Assembly (NCBI GenBank): GCA_009776495.1
Contig: WRNS01000031.1
Coordinates: 1-8,007, forward strand
Origin: Methanobrevibacter sp.
GTDB lineage: Archaea > Methanobacteriota > Methanobacteria > Methanobacteriales > Methanobacteriaceae
Direction of reading: 5' to 3'
Length of the DNA: 8,007 nucleotides
The position numbers and the translations under genes were made by a program. This document shows positions 1 through 5,476 of this stretch, in pieces. The notes below the pieces were generated by a model. That model searched no databases and had not been told where the DNA came from. It was given only the letters and a program-made list of their open reading frames with translations. The first letter of the stretch is position 1. Every line of letters begins with the position of its first letter.

Positions 1-69
1 ATCTGTTTTGCTAATAATTTTATCCTTCATACCATCTTTAGAAGTTATTTTAGCTAATACTATAATCAT
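1..69 (-). CDS. Probable ABM-fold monooxygenase (YgiN-like), N-terminal fragment
   Basis: Only the first 23 codons are present; the gene runs off the left edge of the window. The ATG at 67-69 starts MIIVLAKITSKDGMKDKIIS, which resembles the first beta strand and turn of the antibiotic biosynthesis monooxygenase (ABM) family: a hydrophobic MIIVLAKI strand, then a K-x-G-K stretch leading into helix 1. A good Shine-Dalgarno (GAGAGGAT, 74-81) lies just upstream. ABM proteins are small cytosolic dimers of about 95-110 residues; many are cofactor-free oxygenases of quinols, others have unknown roles. It lies downstream of npdG on the same strand across a gap of about 210 bases, so it probably has its own promoter. 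The family call rests on 23 residues and is tentative; that this is a real gene start is more secure. Confidence 0.6.
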   Translation of the reverse strand, partial: MIIVLAKITSKDGMKDKIISKTD

Positions 70-155
70 GTTTATCCTCTCAAAATTATTTTATATCTAA
101 ACTTATTCGATGTTTTTTTCTCACCTAATATTAAAATCCAGAAAATTATTTATTG

Positions 156-219
156 GCTAATAATTAGAATCTTGAAGATGAGTGTTCAATAAATAAGTCT
201 TCTAGAAAATAATATTAGC
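156..219 (-). other. Imperfect hairpin between npdG and the ABM-like gene
   Basis: Two nested complementary segments are visible: an outer 7-bp pair (GCTAATA 156-162 with TATTAGC 213-219) and an inner pair with 8 of 9 matches (170-178 with 198-206) around a 19-nt loop. It could be a structured 3' end of the npdG transcript or part of the leader of the next gene. No clear U-tract follows on the minus strand, so I do not call it a terminator. Confidence 0.25.
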
Positions 220-279
220 AATGTATTTCATTTGAGCAAATAGTTAGAAAATACACTTAATCAGGATTTATATAGGAAT

Positions 280-972
280 TTATTCAACAAATTTATCTGA
301 TCCAATTCCTGTGATTCTAAGTCCACCAAAGTGAGATTTGTGTTTGATGTTTAAACCTATGAGCAAAGGAGTAATTTTTTCAACCATTCTTGCTCTTTCT
401 AAAGGTCCACAGTCAAGACATCTGACTCCTGGTATTTTAGCTATTAATTCCATAGCTGTTTTTTTAGCTTCAGCGTCATCTCCAGAAACTAAACAATCAC
501 AGTCAATATCTTCCTCAAAGTTCATTAGATGTGAGTTACTGATGTTGTTGAATGCAGAAACAACTTTAACGCCAGTACCTTTTAATATTTCCGCTGTTCG
601 CTCAGCAGCAGATCCTTGGCACAAGTCAACATATCTCATTGGAGGTCCACCAACTAATGTATCTAAAGGTACGGTTGCATCAATGAGAATTTTATCACCA
701 ACAAAATCTTTAACAGACTTTAGAGTTCCCATTTGAGCTGCCAATGGAACGGTTAATATTAAAATTTCGCCTTTATCAGCTGCATCTTCATTTGCCATTC
801 CAGATAAATTTGGAATATCATCTTTTTTCAAAAGTTCTTTGACTTTTTCAACAGCTGCTTCAGCTTTATCAGCTGCTCTTGAACCAATAATTACTTCTAC
901 GCCTTGTTGGACGAGACGGACTACAATTCCTAGTCCTTGATCTCCAGTTCCACCAAGTACTGACACTATCAT
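280..972 (-). CDS. npdG: F420H2:NADP oxidoreductase (NADPH-dependent F420 reductase)
   Basis: This cytosolic enzyme transfers hydride between reduced coenzyme F420 and NADP+. In methanogens it either supplies NADPH for biosynthesis or, with an NADP-dependent alcohol dehydrogenase, turns alcohol-derived NADPH into F420H2. The 230-residue length is normal for the family. The N-terminus has the Rossmann loop LGGTGDQGLG (residues 6-15). T9, S31, R32 and K36 match the positions I recall as holding the 2'-phosphate of NADP in Archaeoglobus Fno, so NADP rather than NAD is expected. The central DATVPLD stretch and the AFNNIS segment near residue 140 are also typical. The ATG at 970-972 is supported by AGGTGG six bases upstream (977-982). 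The gene lies 51 bases after adh on the same strand, which fits a joint alcohol-F420 module. A hairpin plus U-tract in that gap may tune or separate its transcription. Confidence 0.93.
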   Translation of the reverse strand: MIVSVLGGTGDQGLGIVVRLVQQGVEVIIGSRAADKAEAAVEKVKELLKKDDIPNLSGMANEDAADKGEILILTVPLAAQMGTLKSVKDFVGDKILIDATVPLDTLVGGPPMRYVDLCQGSAAERTAEILKGTGVKVVSAFNNISNSHLMNFEEDIDCDCLVSGDDAEAKKTAMELIAKIPGVRCLDCGPLERARMVEKITPLLIGLNIKHKSHFGGLRITGIGSDKFVE

Positions 973-976
973 TTAA

Positions 977-982
977 CCACCT
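977..982 (-). promoter_or_regulatory. Shine-Dalgarno of npdG
   Basis: AGGTGG on the minus strand, ending four bases before the ATG at 972. It follows directly after the U-tract of the adh/npdG junction, so there is almost no further leader, and it fixes the start of npdG. Confidence 0.75.
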
Positions 983-988
983 GTTTTT

Positions 989-1028
989 AAAAAAATAAAA
1001 AAAAAGAATGTATAGATAGTTATCTATA
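989..1028 (-). terminator. Hairpin plus U-tract at the adh/npdG junction
   Basis: On the minus strand a perfect inverted repeat (TATAGATA, 2-base centre, TATCTATA; 1011-1028) spans the adh stop codon. It is followed by CATTC and a T9-A-T7 run (989-1005). Archaeal RNA polymerase terminates at U-tracts, so this should cause full or partial termination after adh. The same AT dyad also looks like a TATA box (TTTATAGA) at a workable distance from the npdG ATG, so it could instead, or in addition, be the npdG promoter. The sequence alone does not decide between these. Confidence 0.5.
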
Positions 1029-2091
1029 AATTCTCATCTATAATAACAACTGGTTTAATTAAGTCTCGTGGTTTATCTTTCATTAATAGAAGGGCTTCTT
1101 CAATTTTTTCAAATCCATGGAAAACATGAGTTGCCATTAGTCCAGGGTCCATACGACCATATTTAACTATATCTGCAAGATTTTCCATTCTTACTCTTCC
1201 ACCAGGACAAAGTCCAGTTGCAAAGTCTTTATCAGCCATTCCGAATCCCCATCCTACACGAGGAATTGGTAATGTGTCTCCTTCACCAAAGTAGTTAATA
1301 TTTGAAATAACAGATCCTGCTCGTGCAGTATTGACAGCATCAATTAAAATATTAGAGTTACCACCAGCTACGATTACTGCATCTACGCCTTCACCATCAG
1401 TAGCTTCTACAATCTGATCAGCGGTGTTTCCATCTTTATAAGATATAATATCTGTTGCTCCATATTTTTTAGCTACATCAACACAGTTAGGACGTGTACC
1501 TACTGCAAATATTCTTCCAGCTCCTTGTAATTGAGCACCAGCTACAGCAGATAAACCAACAGGTCCAATACCTAAAACAGCTACAGAACCACCCATAGGG
1601 ATTTTAGCGTTTTCTGCACCCATAAATCCAGTTGTTAACATATCTGGAATCATAACTGCTGCTTCAAGTGGTATTTCTTCAGGTAAATGAGCAAGGTTCC
1701 AGTCAGCTACATTTACATGGAAGTATTCTCCGAAAACTCCATCTTTAAAGTTTGAAAATTTCCATCCTGAAAGAGGTCCTCCTGTTTGAGATGAAAATCC
1801 TCTTTGTACAGCATCAGAGTACCAATCTGGAGTAATTGCTGGAACAATTACTTTATCACCAGGCTTAAAGTCTTTGACTTCACTACCTACTTCTGCAATA
1901 ACTCCTAATGCTTCGTGTCCTAAAATCATATCGGTTCTTTCACCAATAGCTCCTGCCCATACAGTGTGTATGTCAGAAGTACATGGTGCTAAGGCTATAG
2001 GTTTTACCAGTGCATCATATGGACCATAATCTGGTTTATCTTTTTCTACCCATCCGACTTCACCAATTTTTTTCATTGCGAATCCTTTCAT
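1024..2091 (-). CDS. adh: NADP-dependent secondary alcohol dehydrogenase (zinc MDR family)
   Basis: It belongs to the medium-chain zinc dehydrogenases and is closest in pattern to the tetrameric isopropanol dehydrogenases of Clostridium beijerinckii and Thermoanaerobacter brockii. It should interconvert secondary (2-propanol) or short primary alcohols and ketones or aldehydes using NADP(H). The 355-residue length is near the roughly 352 of that group. The catalytic zinc ligands fall at exactly their positions: C37, H59 with E60 (GHEALG) and D150 (IPDMLTTGF). The nucleotide loop is GIGPVG (174-179). T199, R200 and Y218 match the S/T-R-Y set that reads the NADP phosphate. No four-cysteine structural zinc lobe is present, as in that subfamily. 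The ATG at 2089-2091 has a strong GGAGG site (2099-2103). npdG follows downstream and would pass the electrons on to F420. A dyad-rich promoter suggests regulated expression. Confidence 0.93.
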   Translation of the reverse strand: MKGFAMKKIGEVGWVEKDKPDYGPYDALVKPIALAPCTSDIHTVWAGAIGERTDMILGHEALGVIAEVGSEVKDFKPGDKVIVPAITPDWYSDAVQRGFSSQTGGPLSGWKFSNFKDGVFGEYFHVNVADWNLAHLPEEIPLEAAVMIPDMLTTGFMGAENAKIPMGGSVAVLGIGPVGLSAVAGAQLQGAGRIFAVGTRPNCVDVAKKYGATDIISYKDGNTADQIVEATDGEGVDAVIVAGGNSNILIDAVNTARAGSVISNINYFGEGDTLPIPRVGWGFGMADKDFATGLCPGGRVRMENLADIVKYGRMDPGLMATHVFHGFEKIEEALLLMKDKPRDLIKPVVIIDENL

Positions 2092-2098
2092 ATTTATT

Positions 2099-2103
2099 CC
2101 TCC
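2099..2103 (-). promoter_or_regulatory. Strong Shine-Dalgarno of adh
   Basis: GGAGG on the minus strand, seven bases before the ATG at 2091. It is stronger than the AGGTGA-type sites elsewhere in the window and fixes the adh start. Confidence 0.8.
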
Positions 2104-2119
2104 GAAAGTATTAAGTTAG

Positions 2120-2155
2120 ACATATAATCTGATTTTATATGTAATAACTACATAT
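2120..2155 (-). promoter_or_regulatory. Candidate adh promoter with overlapping operator-like dyads
   Basis: Read on the plus strand, ACATATAA (2120-2127), TTATATGT (2135-2142) and TACATAT (2149-2155) lie at near-equal spacing of about 15 bases and alternate in orientation. The first two form a perfect 8-bp inverted repeat with a 7-base spacer. The middle and third form a perfect 7-bp inverted repeat (2137-2143 with 2149-2155) with a 5-base spacer. On the minus strand the middle element reads CATATAAAAT, a plausible TATA box roughly 45 bases from the adh ATG. A dimeric regulator bound here would overlap the TBP site, the usual layout for archaeal repression. The dyads are seen directly; the regulator is inferred. 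Confidence 0.5.
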
Positions 2156-2820
2156 TAAAAATTGTTTTATTTAGTATTTAAATTTTTATATTTGAGTTTA
2201 TATTATTTTAGTCATATTACACTTTGTAGAAATATTCATTTATTATTATTAAAATATTAAAAAGATAATAATATTATATTAACTATTCGATATAAAATAA
2301 TATTTTTAACATTTATGAAAGCTATTAAAAAAGAATTTTTTTATAAAAAAAGAATTTATATTAATATTTATAGACATTTAGATAGTATTATTCTTTTAAA
2401 TATGTAATTATTCTATAATCCCTTTTTATATATTCAACAATTCATTTTTATAGCTTAGCAAATATTTAAAAAAAATTGGGTTTTTTTCTCACATACACTA
2501 CTCTTTTTGATTATCATTCATGAAGTGATTATGAGTATAAATAAAGTATTACTATCTTAACTAATCTTAAACATATGTCAAATAATTATTAAAAAAACAT
2601 TATTTTTACTATAATTTTTTTTAAAAGTTGAGAATTAATAGCTGGAAATGATGAATTGATATATAAAAAAACATTCTAAAATTTAAACTTGAAATAATTT
2701 TTGTAAAAAAAAAATTAAAAAAAAATTTAAAATTAATAAAATTTATGAATGGATTAGAATTATAAAAAAAAAGAAAAATTTTTTTATCTGTATTGAATTT
2801 TTTAAAGAGTGTAGTATTGA
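2156..2820. other. Long AT-rich non-coding stretch between PAC2 and adh
   Basis: Together with its flanks this gap is about 780 bases without a supportable gene. It is made of A and T runs and AT palindromes, for example the 16-bp TTTTTTTATAAAAAAA at 2336-2351, with an AAAAAAGAA motif on its left and a repeat of it on its right. The only ORFs are low-complexity (Phe/Asn/Ile/Lys-rich) with no ribosome binding site. I see no GC-rich island that would suggest a tRNA or stable RNA. The right part should hold the end of the PAC2 transcript; the left end holds the adh promoter. Confidence 0.6.
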
Positions 2821-2840
2821 GGAATTTAAAAATAAAAAGA
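2763..2840 (-). terminator. U-tract terminator region downstream of the PAC2 gene
   Basis: On the minus strand, starting about 35 bases after the PAC2 stop, there are T-rich tracts: T5-A-T5 near 2827-2839 and T5-C-T9 near 2763-2777. No strong GC hairpin is present, but archaeal intrinsic termination needs mainly U-tracts. This is the natural end of the translation cluster transcript. Confidence 0.4.
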
Positions 2841-2873
2841 ATATATGAGAGATTGAGATTATCAAAATATAAT

Positions 2874-3644
2874 TTATCCAATATATCTTAAATCATCTTC
2901 TCCAGAGCCCATATTCCTATTGAGAATTTCTTGTTCCATTTGATGAGCCTTTGAAATCATTTTACGTGTTTCTTCAGCTCTTTCATCAAGTTTATCAGTA
3001 TTTATTTCAATATTTAAAAGAATAGCTAATTTTTTCAAAAGTGATTCTGCTGCTTCGGCATCTATGAAGTAACCTGGTGTTTCACCCATCAAACAAACTC
3101 CATCCAGATTTTTAAGTTTACCCAAACCTAGTATTAGTCCTGAAGCCCCAACAATTCCTCCATCAGCAGACCTTATCTCAACTTCAGCTTCTTTCAATAC
3201 TTCAATCAGTTCAAGATTAGTAGCTGCTCCGAAAACACGAGATTCTCCTACAGGATGACCAATAGCTAATCCTCCCAATGTATAAATCTCTTCAACGCCA
3301 TAGTCCTTAATAAAATCAAGTATAGCTTCGCATATTTCGTATTGACCTTCAGGGGACAGACCTTGCGCATTTCCGACTAAAATTACAAAGTCTCTTTTAT
3401 TTTTTCCTTGAGATTTCAGATAATAAAACTCATTAATCATGTTTTCAATTATTCCCTCCTCATCCACAAAAACTTGTGGGGGAAAGAAAGGAGAATAAAG
3501 TTCAGCAAATTTTGTAGCTCCTAATTCATCGATCATATGATCAGCAGCTAATTTACCTACATGACCAATACCTGGAAGTGCTTCTATAAATATTGGGTTA
3601 TCTAATGTAATATCTTTTAATACATTAATTTGAGTGTTTTTCAT
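2874..3644 (-). CDS. PAC2-family protein (proteasome assembly chaperone-like)
   Basis: The 256-residue length and motif pattern match the archaeal PAC2/COG2047 family, relatives of the eukaryotic 20S proteasome assembly chaperone PAC2 and of archaeal PbaA/PbaB. Visible marks are LPGIGHVGKLAADHMI (residues 24-39), GLAIGHPVGESRVFGAATN in the middle, GGIVGASGLILGLG, and CLMGETPGYFIDAEAAESLL before a charged helical tail. The protein ends DDLRYIG. This resembles a proteasome-binding HbYX tail, but the tyrosine is third from the end rather than second, so the match is imperfect. No signal peptide or membrane segment is seen. The ATG at 3642-3644 has AGAAGGAT at 3651-3658. It follows nop10 across 171 bases and probably has a promoter there. 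Conserved linkage to aIF2-alpha and nop10 is known in archaea, but its exact cellular role is not settled. Confidence 0.85.
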   Translation of the reverse strand: MKNTQINVLKDITLDNPIFIEALPGIGHVGKLAADHMIDELGATKFAELYSPFFPPQVFVDEEGIIENMINEFYYLKSQGKNKRDFVILVGNAQGLSPEGQYEICEAILDFIKDYGVEEIYTLGGLAIGHPVGESRVFGAATNLELIEVLKEAEVEIRSADGGIVGASGLILGLGKLKNLDGVCLMGETPGYFIDAEAAESLLKKLAILLNIEINTDKLDERAEETRKMISKAHQMEQEILNRNMGSGEDDLRYIG

Positions 3645-3736
3645 TTGAATATCCTTCTAAAATAAGATTATACAAAATAAAATAGTTTTACATAGGTTTT
3701 TAGTATTTTATTTGAATATTTTTTTTATTTTTCATG

Positions 3737-3791
3737 TAAAAATGAATTATATTCATTTTTAAATGATTCATGATTTTTAAAATGATTCATG
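3737..3791. repeat. Inverted and direct repeat cluster between nop10 and PAC2
   Basis: A perfect inverted repeat with 11-bp arms (TAAAAATGAAT, 3-base centre TAT, ATTCATTTTTA; 3737-3761) runs into a direct repeat. ATTTTTAAATGATTCATG (3755-3772) is followed at once by ATTTTTAAAATGATTCATG (3773-3791), which differs by one extra A. TTCATG occurs once more at 3731-3736. Positioned after the nop10 stop and upstream of PAC2, it could be a terminator, an operator or a structured leader. The repeats are certain; their role is not. Confidence 0.6.
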
Positions 3792-3815
3792 GAAAATTTA
3801 TATTAATAATAATAT

Positions 3816-4007
3816 TCATAGCTCACTGTTATTATGATTACTTTTTTTTAAGATTTCTTCTTTTAATTTGCGACGATATTTTCCATATTTATCTTCAATT
3901 GAATATTTAGGAGGATAAACAACCATTACTTCTCCTCCGCAATGAGGACAAACTTGGTTAATAGTATATTCATTGCAAGAGGAACATTTGTGCATTTTCA
4001 TTTTCAT
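3816..4007 (-). CDS. nop10: Nop10, H/ACA ribonucleoprotein subunit
   Basis: Nop10 is a small zinc-ribbon protein of the H/ACA RNP. It bridges Cbf5 and L7Ae and helps place the guide RNA for pseudouridylation of rRNA. The 63 residues fit the family. The zinc ribbon is C8-x2-C11 and C20-x2-C23 (CPHCGG), followed by the signature PPKYSIEDKYGKYRR (32-46), which in known structures lies along Cbf5. The ATG at 4005-4007 overlaps the aIF2-alpha stop as ATGA (4004-4007), so the two genes are probably translationally coupled. In-frame ATGs also occur at codons 3 and 5 (MKMKMHKC), so the true start may be 6 or 12 bases further in. The first ATG is preferred because of the ATGA overlap and a GTGA a few bases upstream. 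The last residues (KKSNHNNSEL) are a variable tail. Confidence 0.92.
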   Translation of the reverse strand: MKMKMHKCSSCNEYTINQVCPHCGGEVMVVYPPKYSIEDKYGKYRRKLKEEILKKSNHNNSEL

Positions 4008-4783
4008 TCTAATTCACGTAAAAATGTTCCATTTCCTTCAGAATCTTCAATTATTTTAATGCACCTATCAGCTGCATTTTTAAGTTCTCTTTCAGCTGTG
4101 ATATAATCGGAGGATTTAACAGTAATCCTATAACGAGGAGCTCCTACACATTGGACTTCAACATCTTCAGCTTCTGCTTCCTTAAGAGCATTTTTAATAA
4201 TTTCTACTCCTTCAGAATCAAAAGTCTCTATATCAACATAACCTGTGATTTGAACTTCAGGAGGAGTAATATTCTTTTCAGCTATTTCAGCTATTGATTT
4301 AGCCCAGTCTTCACTAATGCCTTCTTCAATAAGGACGGAATCCCCTTCTTCTGCAGATATTTCAAATGCACCATAGATATCTCCAAATCTATCCATGAGA
4401 TTGTAGCCGACTTCATCATAAGCAGTATCCAAATCTTTGTCCAATGATTTTGCAGCTAATTCTAAAAATTTTTCTGCCTTTTGTTCAACTTTCCATTGTT
4501 GAATCTTTTTAGTTCTTTGATCTTCTCTTATTCTTTTTAAAGAAGCATCCACATGACCTTTTTTTGGGTTAACTCTTAAAACTCTTGTAACAATCTTCTG
4601 ATTTTCTCTAACATGGTCACGAATATTTTTAACCCATCCAGAAGAAACTTCGGATATATGAATAAAAGCTTCTTTACCAGAATATTCTTCAAGATGTGCA
4701 AAAGCACCATAGTTAAGAACTTTATAAACAGTTGCTACAATAAGTTCTCCTTCATTAGGCCATTCTTGACTTTTTCTTACCAT
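4004..4783 (-). CDS. Translation initiation factor aIF2 subunit alpha
   Basis: This is the alpha subunit of the archaeal heterotrimer that brings initiator Met-tRNA to the small ribosomal subunit. The 259 residues show the usual three parts: an N-terminal S1/OB domain (about 10-82, with EGELIVATVYKVLNYGAFAHL and the archaeal signature FIHISEVSSGWVKNIRDHV), a helical middle (about 85-170), and an alpha-beta C-terminal domain (about 174-259, with PPEVQITGYVDI) that in this family contacts the gamma subunit. S47 in SEVS aligns by eye with the regulatory Ser51 of eukaryotic eIF2-alpha. Whether it is phosphorylated cannot be seen. The ATG at 4781-4783 is preceded by AGGTG (4789-4793). The 206-base gap upstream, with a 16-bp palindrome, suggests a separate promoter from rpl44e-rps27e. 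nop10 overlaps its stop codon. Confidence 0.95.
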   Translation of the reverse strand: MVRKSQEWPNEGELIVATVYKVLNYGAFAHLEEYSGKEAFIHISEVSSGWVKNIRDHVRENQKIVTRVLRVNPKKGHVDASLKRIREDQRTKKIQQWKVEQKAEKFLELAAKSLDKDLDTAYDEVGYNLMDRFGDIYGAFEISAEEGDSVLIEEGISEDWAKSIAEIAEKNITPPEVQITGYVDIETFDSEGVEIIKNALKEAEAEDVEVQCVGAPRYRITVKSSDYITAERELKNAADRCIKIIEDSEGNGTFLRELE

Positions 4784-4812
4784 TAAAACACCTGAAATGA
4801 ATAAAAATCTTA

Positions 4813-4828
4813 AAAGAGAATTCTCTTT
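4813..4828. repeat. 16-bp perfect palindrome in the aIF2-alpha leader
   Basis: AAAGAGAATTCTCTTT is an uninterrupted palindrome 30-45 bases before the aIF2-alpha ATG. One further mismatch and two matches extend it on each side. Its position near the expected transcription start fits an operator. As RNA it would form a tight stem ahead of the Shine-Dalgarno at 4789-4793. The T-rich stretch after it on the minus strand (AAGATTTTTATT) leaves a weak terminator reading open. Confidence 0.45.
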
Positions 4829-4989
4829 AAAAAACTTTTACTTGTTAACATGATTTTCTGTAAATTTAAAACAATTATAATAAATAATATATTATTAGTT
4901 AAAAATACCAAAAATTGGAATATTAATAATTTTAGATTTTAATTTTAGTTTTTAGCTATTGTAAAATTTGCAAATATTTTGTTTTGTAA

Positions 4990-5169
4990 TTACTTTAAAA
5001 CTTCATTAATATTAGCAAATATCCTGGATTTGCCACCTGAAGGTTTCACTAAAGTTTTACCGCAAATAATACATTGAACAGTAGAAGCTGCTCGATCAAA
5101 AATAATTTGCTCGTTGTCACAATCTAAACATTTGACTCTTAAAAAGTTTCCTTTTCTTTGAATTGACAT
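4990..5169 (-). CDS. rps27e: 30S ribosomal protein S27e
   Basis: A 59-codon gene translated by hand: ATG at 5167-5169, TAA at 4990-4992. The product begins MSIQRKGNFLRVKCLDCDNE and ends NINEVLK. It has the S27e zinc ribbon C14-x2-C17 and C33-x2-C36, the family stretch QIIFDRAASTVQC between the cysteine pairs, and KPSGGKSRI after them. The family's usual archaeal length is about 60-65 residues, so it is complete. It is a structural protein of the small subunit. Its Shine-Dalgarno AGGTGA (5174-5179) overlaps the rpl44e stop codon, and only eight bases separate the genes, so they form one transcriptional unit and are probably coupled in translation. Confidence 0.95.
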   Translation of the reverse strand: MSIQRKGNFLRVKCLDCDNEQIIFDRAASTVQCIICGKTLVKPSGGKSRIFANINEVLK

Positions 5170-5173
5170 TTAA

Positions 5174-5179
5174 TCACCT
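5174..5179 (-). promoter_or_regulatory. Shine-Dalgarno of rps27e overlapping the rpl44e stop
   Basis: AGGTGA on the minus strand; its first two bases lie inside the TAG stop of rpl44e (5178-5180). The spacing of four bases to the ATG is the same as in rpl44e itself. This ties termination on rpl44e to initiation on rps27e. Confidence 0.75.
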
Positions 5180-5456
5180 ATTTAGCTATAAATTCAGGTT
5201 TACCAGTTCTAAAAGATTTTTTTATATGGGATTTGCCACATTCTTTACATTTATAACGTAAGTCTAATTTTTTCACAGGTTTATTTCCACTAGGCAGTGG
5301 TCTTGGATATCCTCTATAACCACTTGTAACCCTTCTAAATTGTCTTTGTCCCCATTTTAATTCACTAGCTTTACGTCTTTTTGATTCAAACACTTCATGA
5401 ATAGTGTGTTTCTTACATTTCGGACAATAAGTTCTTTTTTCTTTAGGAATCTTCAC
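5178..5456 (-). CDS. rpl44e: 50S ribosomal protein L44e
   Basis: A large-subunit zinc ribosomal protein near the E site. The 92 residues match the archaeal L44e length. The N-terminus MKIPKEKRTYCPKCKKHTIHE is typical. The zinc ligands are C11, C14, C70 and C73 (YKCKECGKSH), and the RRVTSGYRGYPRPLP region in the middle is the basic loop of the family. The start codon is GTG (5454-5456), not ATG. An ATG two bases upstream is out of frame and followed at once by TGA. GTG is supported by AGGTGA at 5461-5466 with the same four-base spacing as in rps27e, and by the family-typical M-K-x-P start. It is the first gene of an rpl44e-rps27e unit. Confidence 0.95.
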   Translation of the reverse strand: MKIPKEKRTYCPKCKKHTIHEVFESKRRKASELKWGQRQFRRVTSGYRGYPRPLPSGNKPVKKLDLRYKCKECGKSHIKKSFRTGKPEFIAK

Positions 5457-5460
5457 ATAA

Positions 5461-5466
5461 TCACCT
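5461..5466 (-). promoter_or_regulatory. Shine-Dalgarno that fixes the GTG start of rpl44e
   Basis: AGGTGA on the minus strand, four bases before GTG at 5456. The out-of-frame ATG at 5456-5458 would be only two bases from the site and opens no reading frame, so GTG is the start. Confidence 0.75.
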
Positions 5467-5476
5467 ATTTTAGAAA

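Noticed and set aside
112..124. The 13-base string GTTTTTTTCTCAC shared with 2480-2492
   Set aside because: Most of it is a T run, only two copies were seen, and their contexts differ, so chance in AT-rich DNA is sufficient.
338..736. Plus-strand ORF opposite npdG
   Set aside because: It is antisense to a well-supported conserved gene and its product has no recognisable motif.
2315..2407. Plus-strand small ORF of 30 codons starting MKAIKKEFFYKK
   Set aside because: There is no Shine-Dalgarno, the composition follows the surrounding A/T runs, and no other gene in the window is on this strand.
2092..2873. tRNA or stable RNA gene
   Set aside because: No GC-rich island, cloverleaf arms or tRNA consensus boxes were visible; stable RNAs in AT-rich archaea usually stand out by base composition.
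2621..2881. Minus-strand ORF of 86 codons overlapping the PAC2 3' end
   Set aside because: The product is almost all Phe, Asn, Ile, Lys and Leu, as expected from random AT-rich DNA. It has no ribosome binding site and runs through the U-tracts where PAC2 transcription should end.
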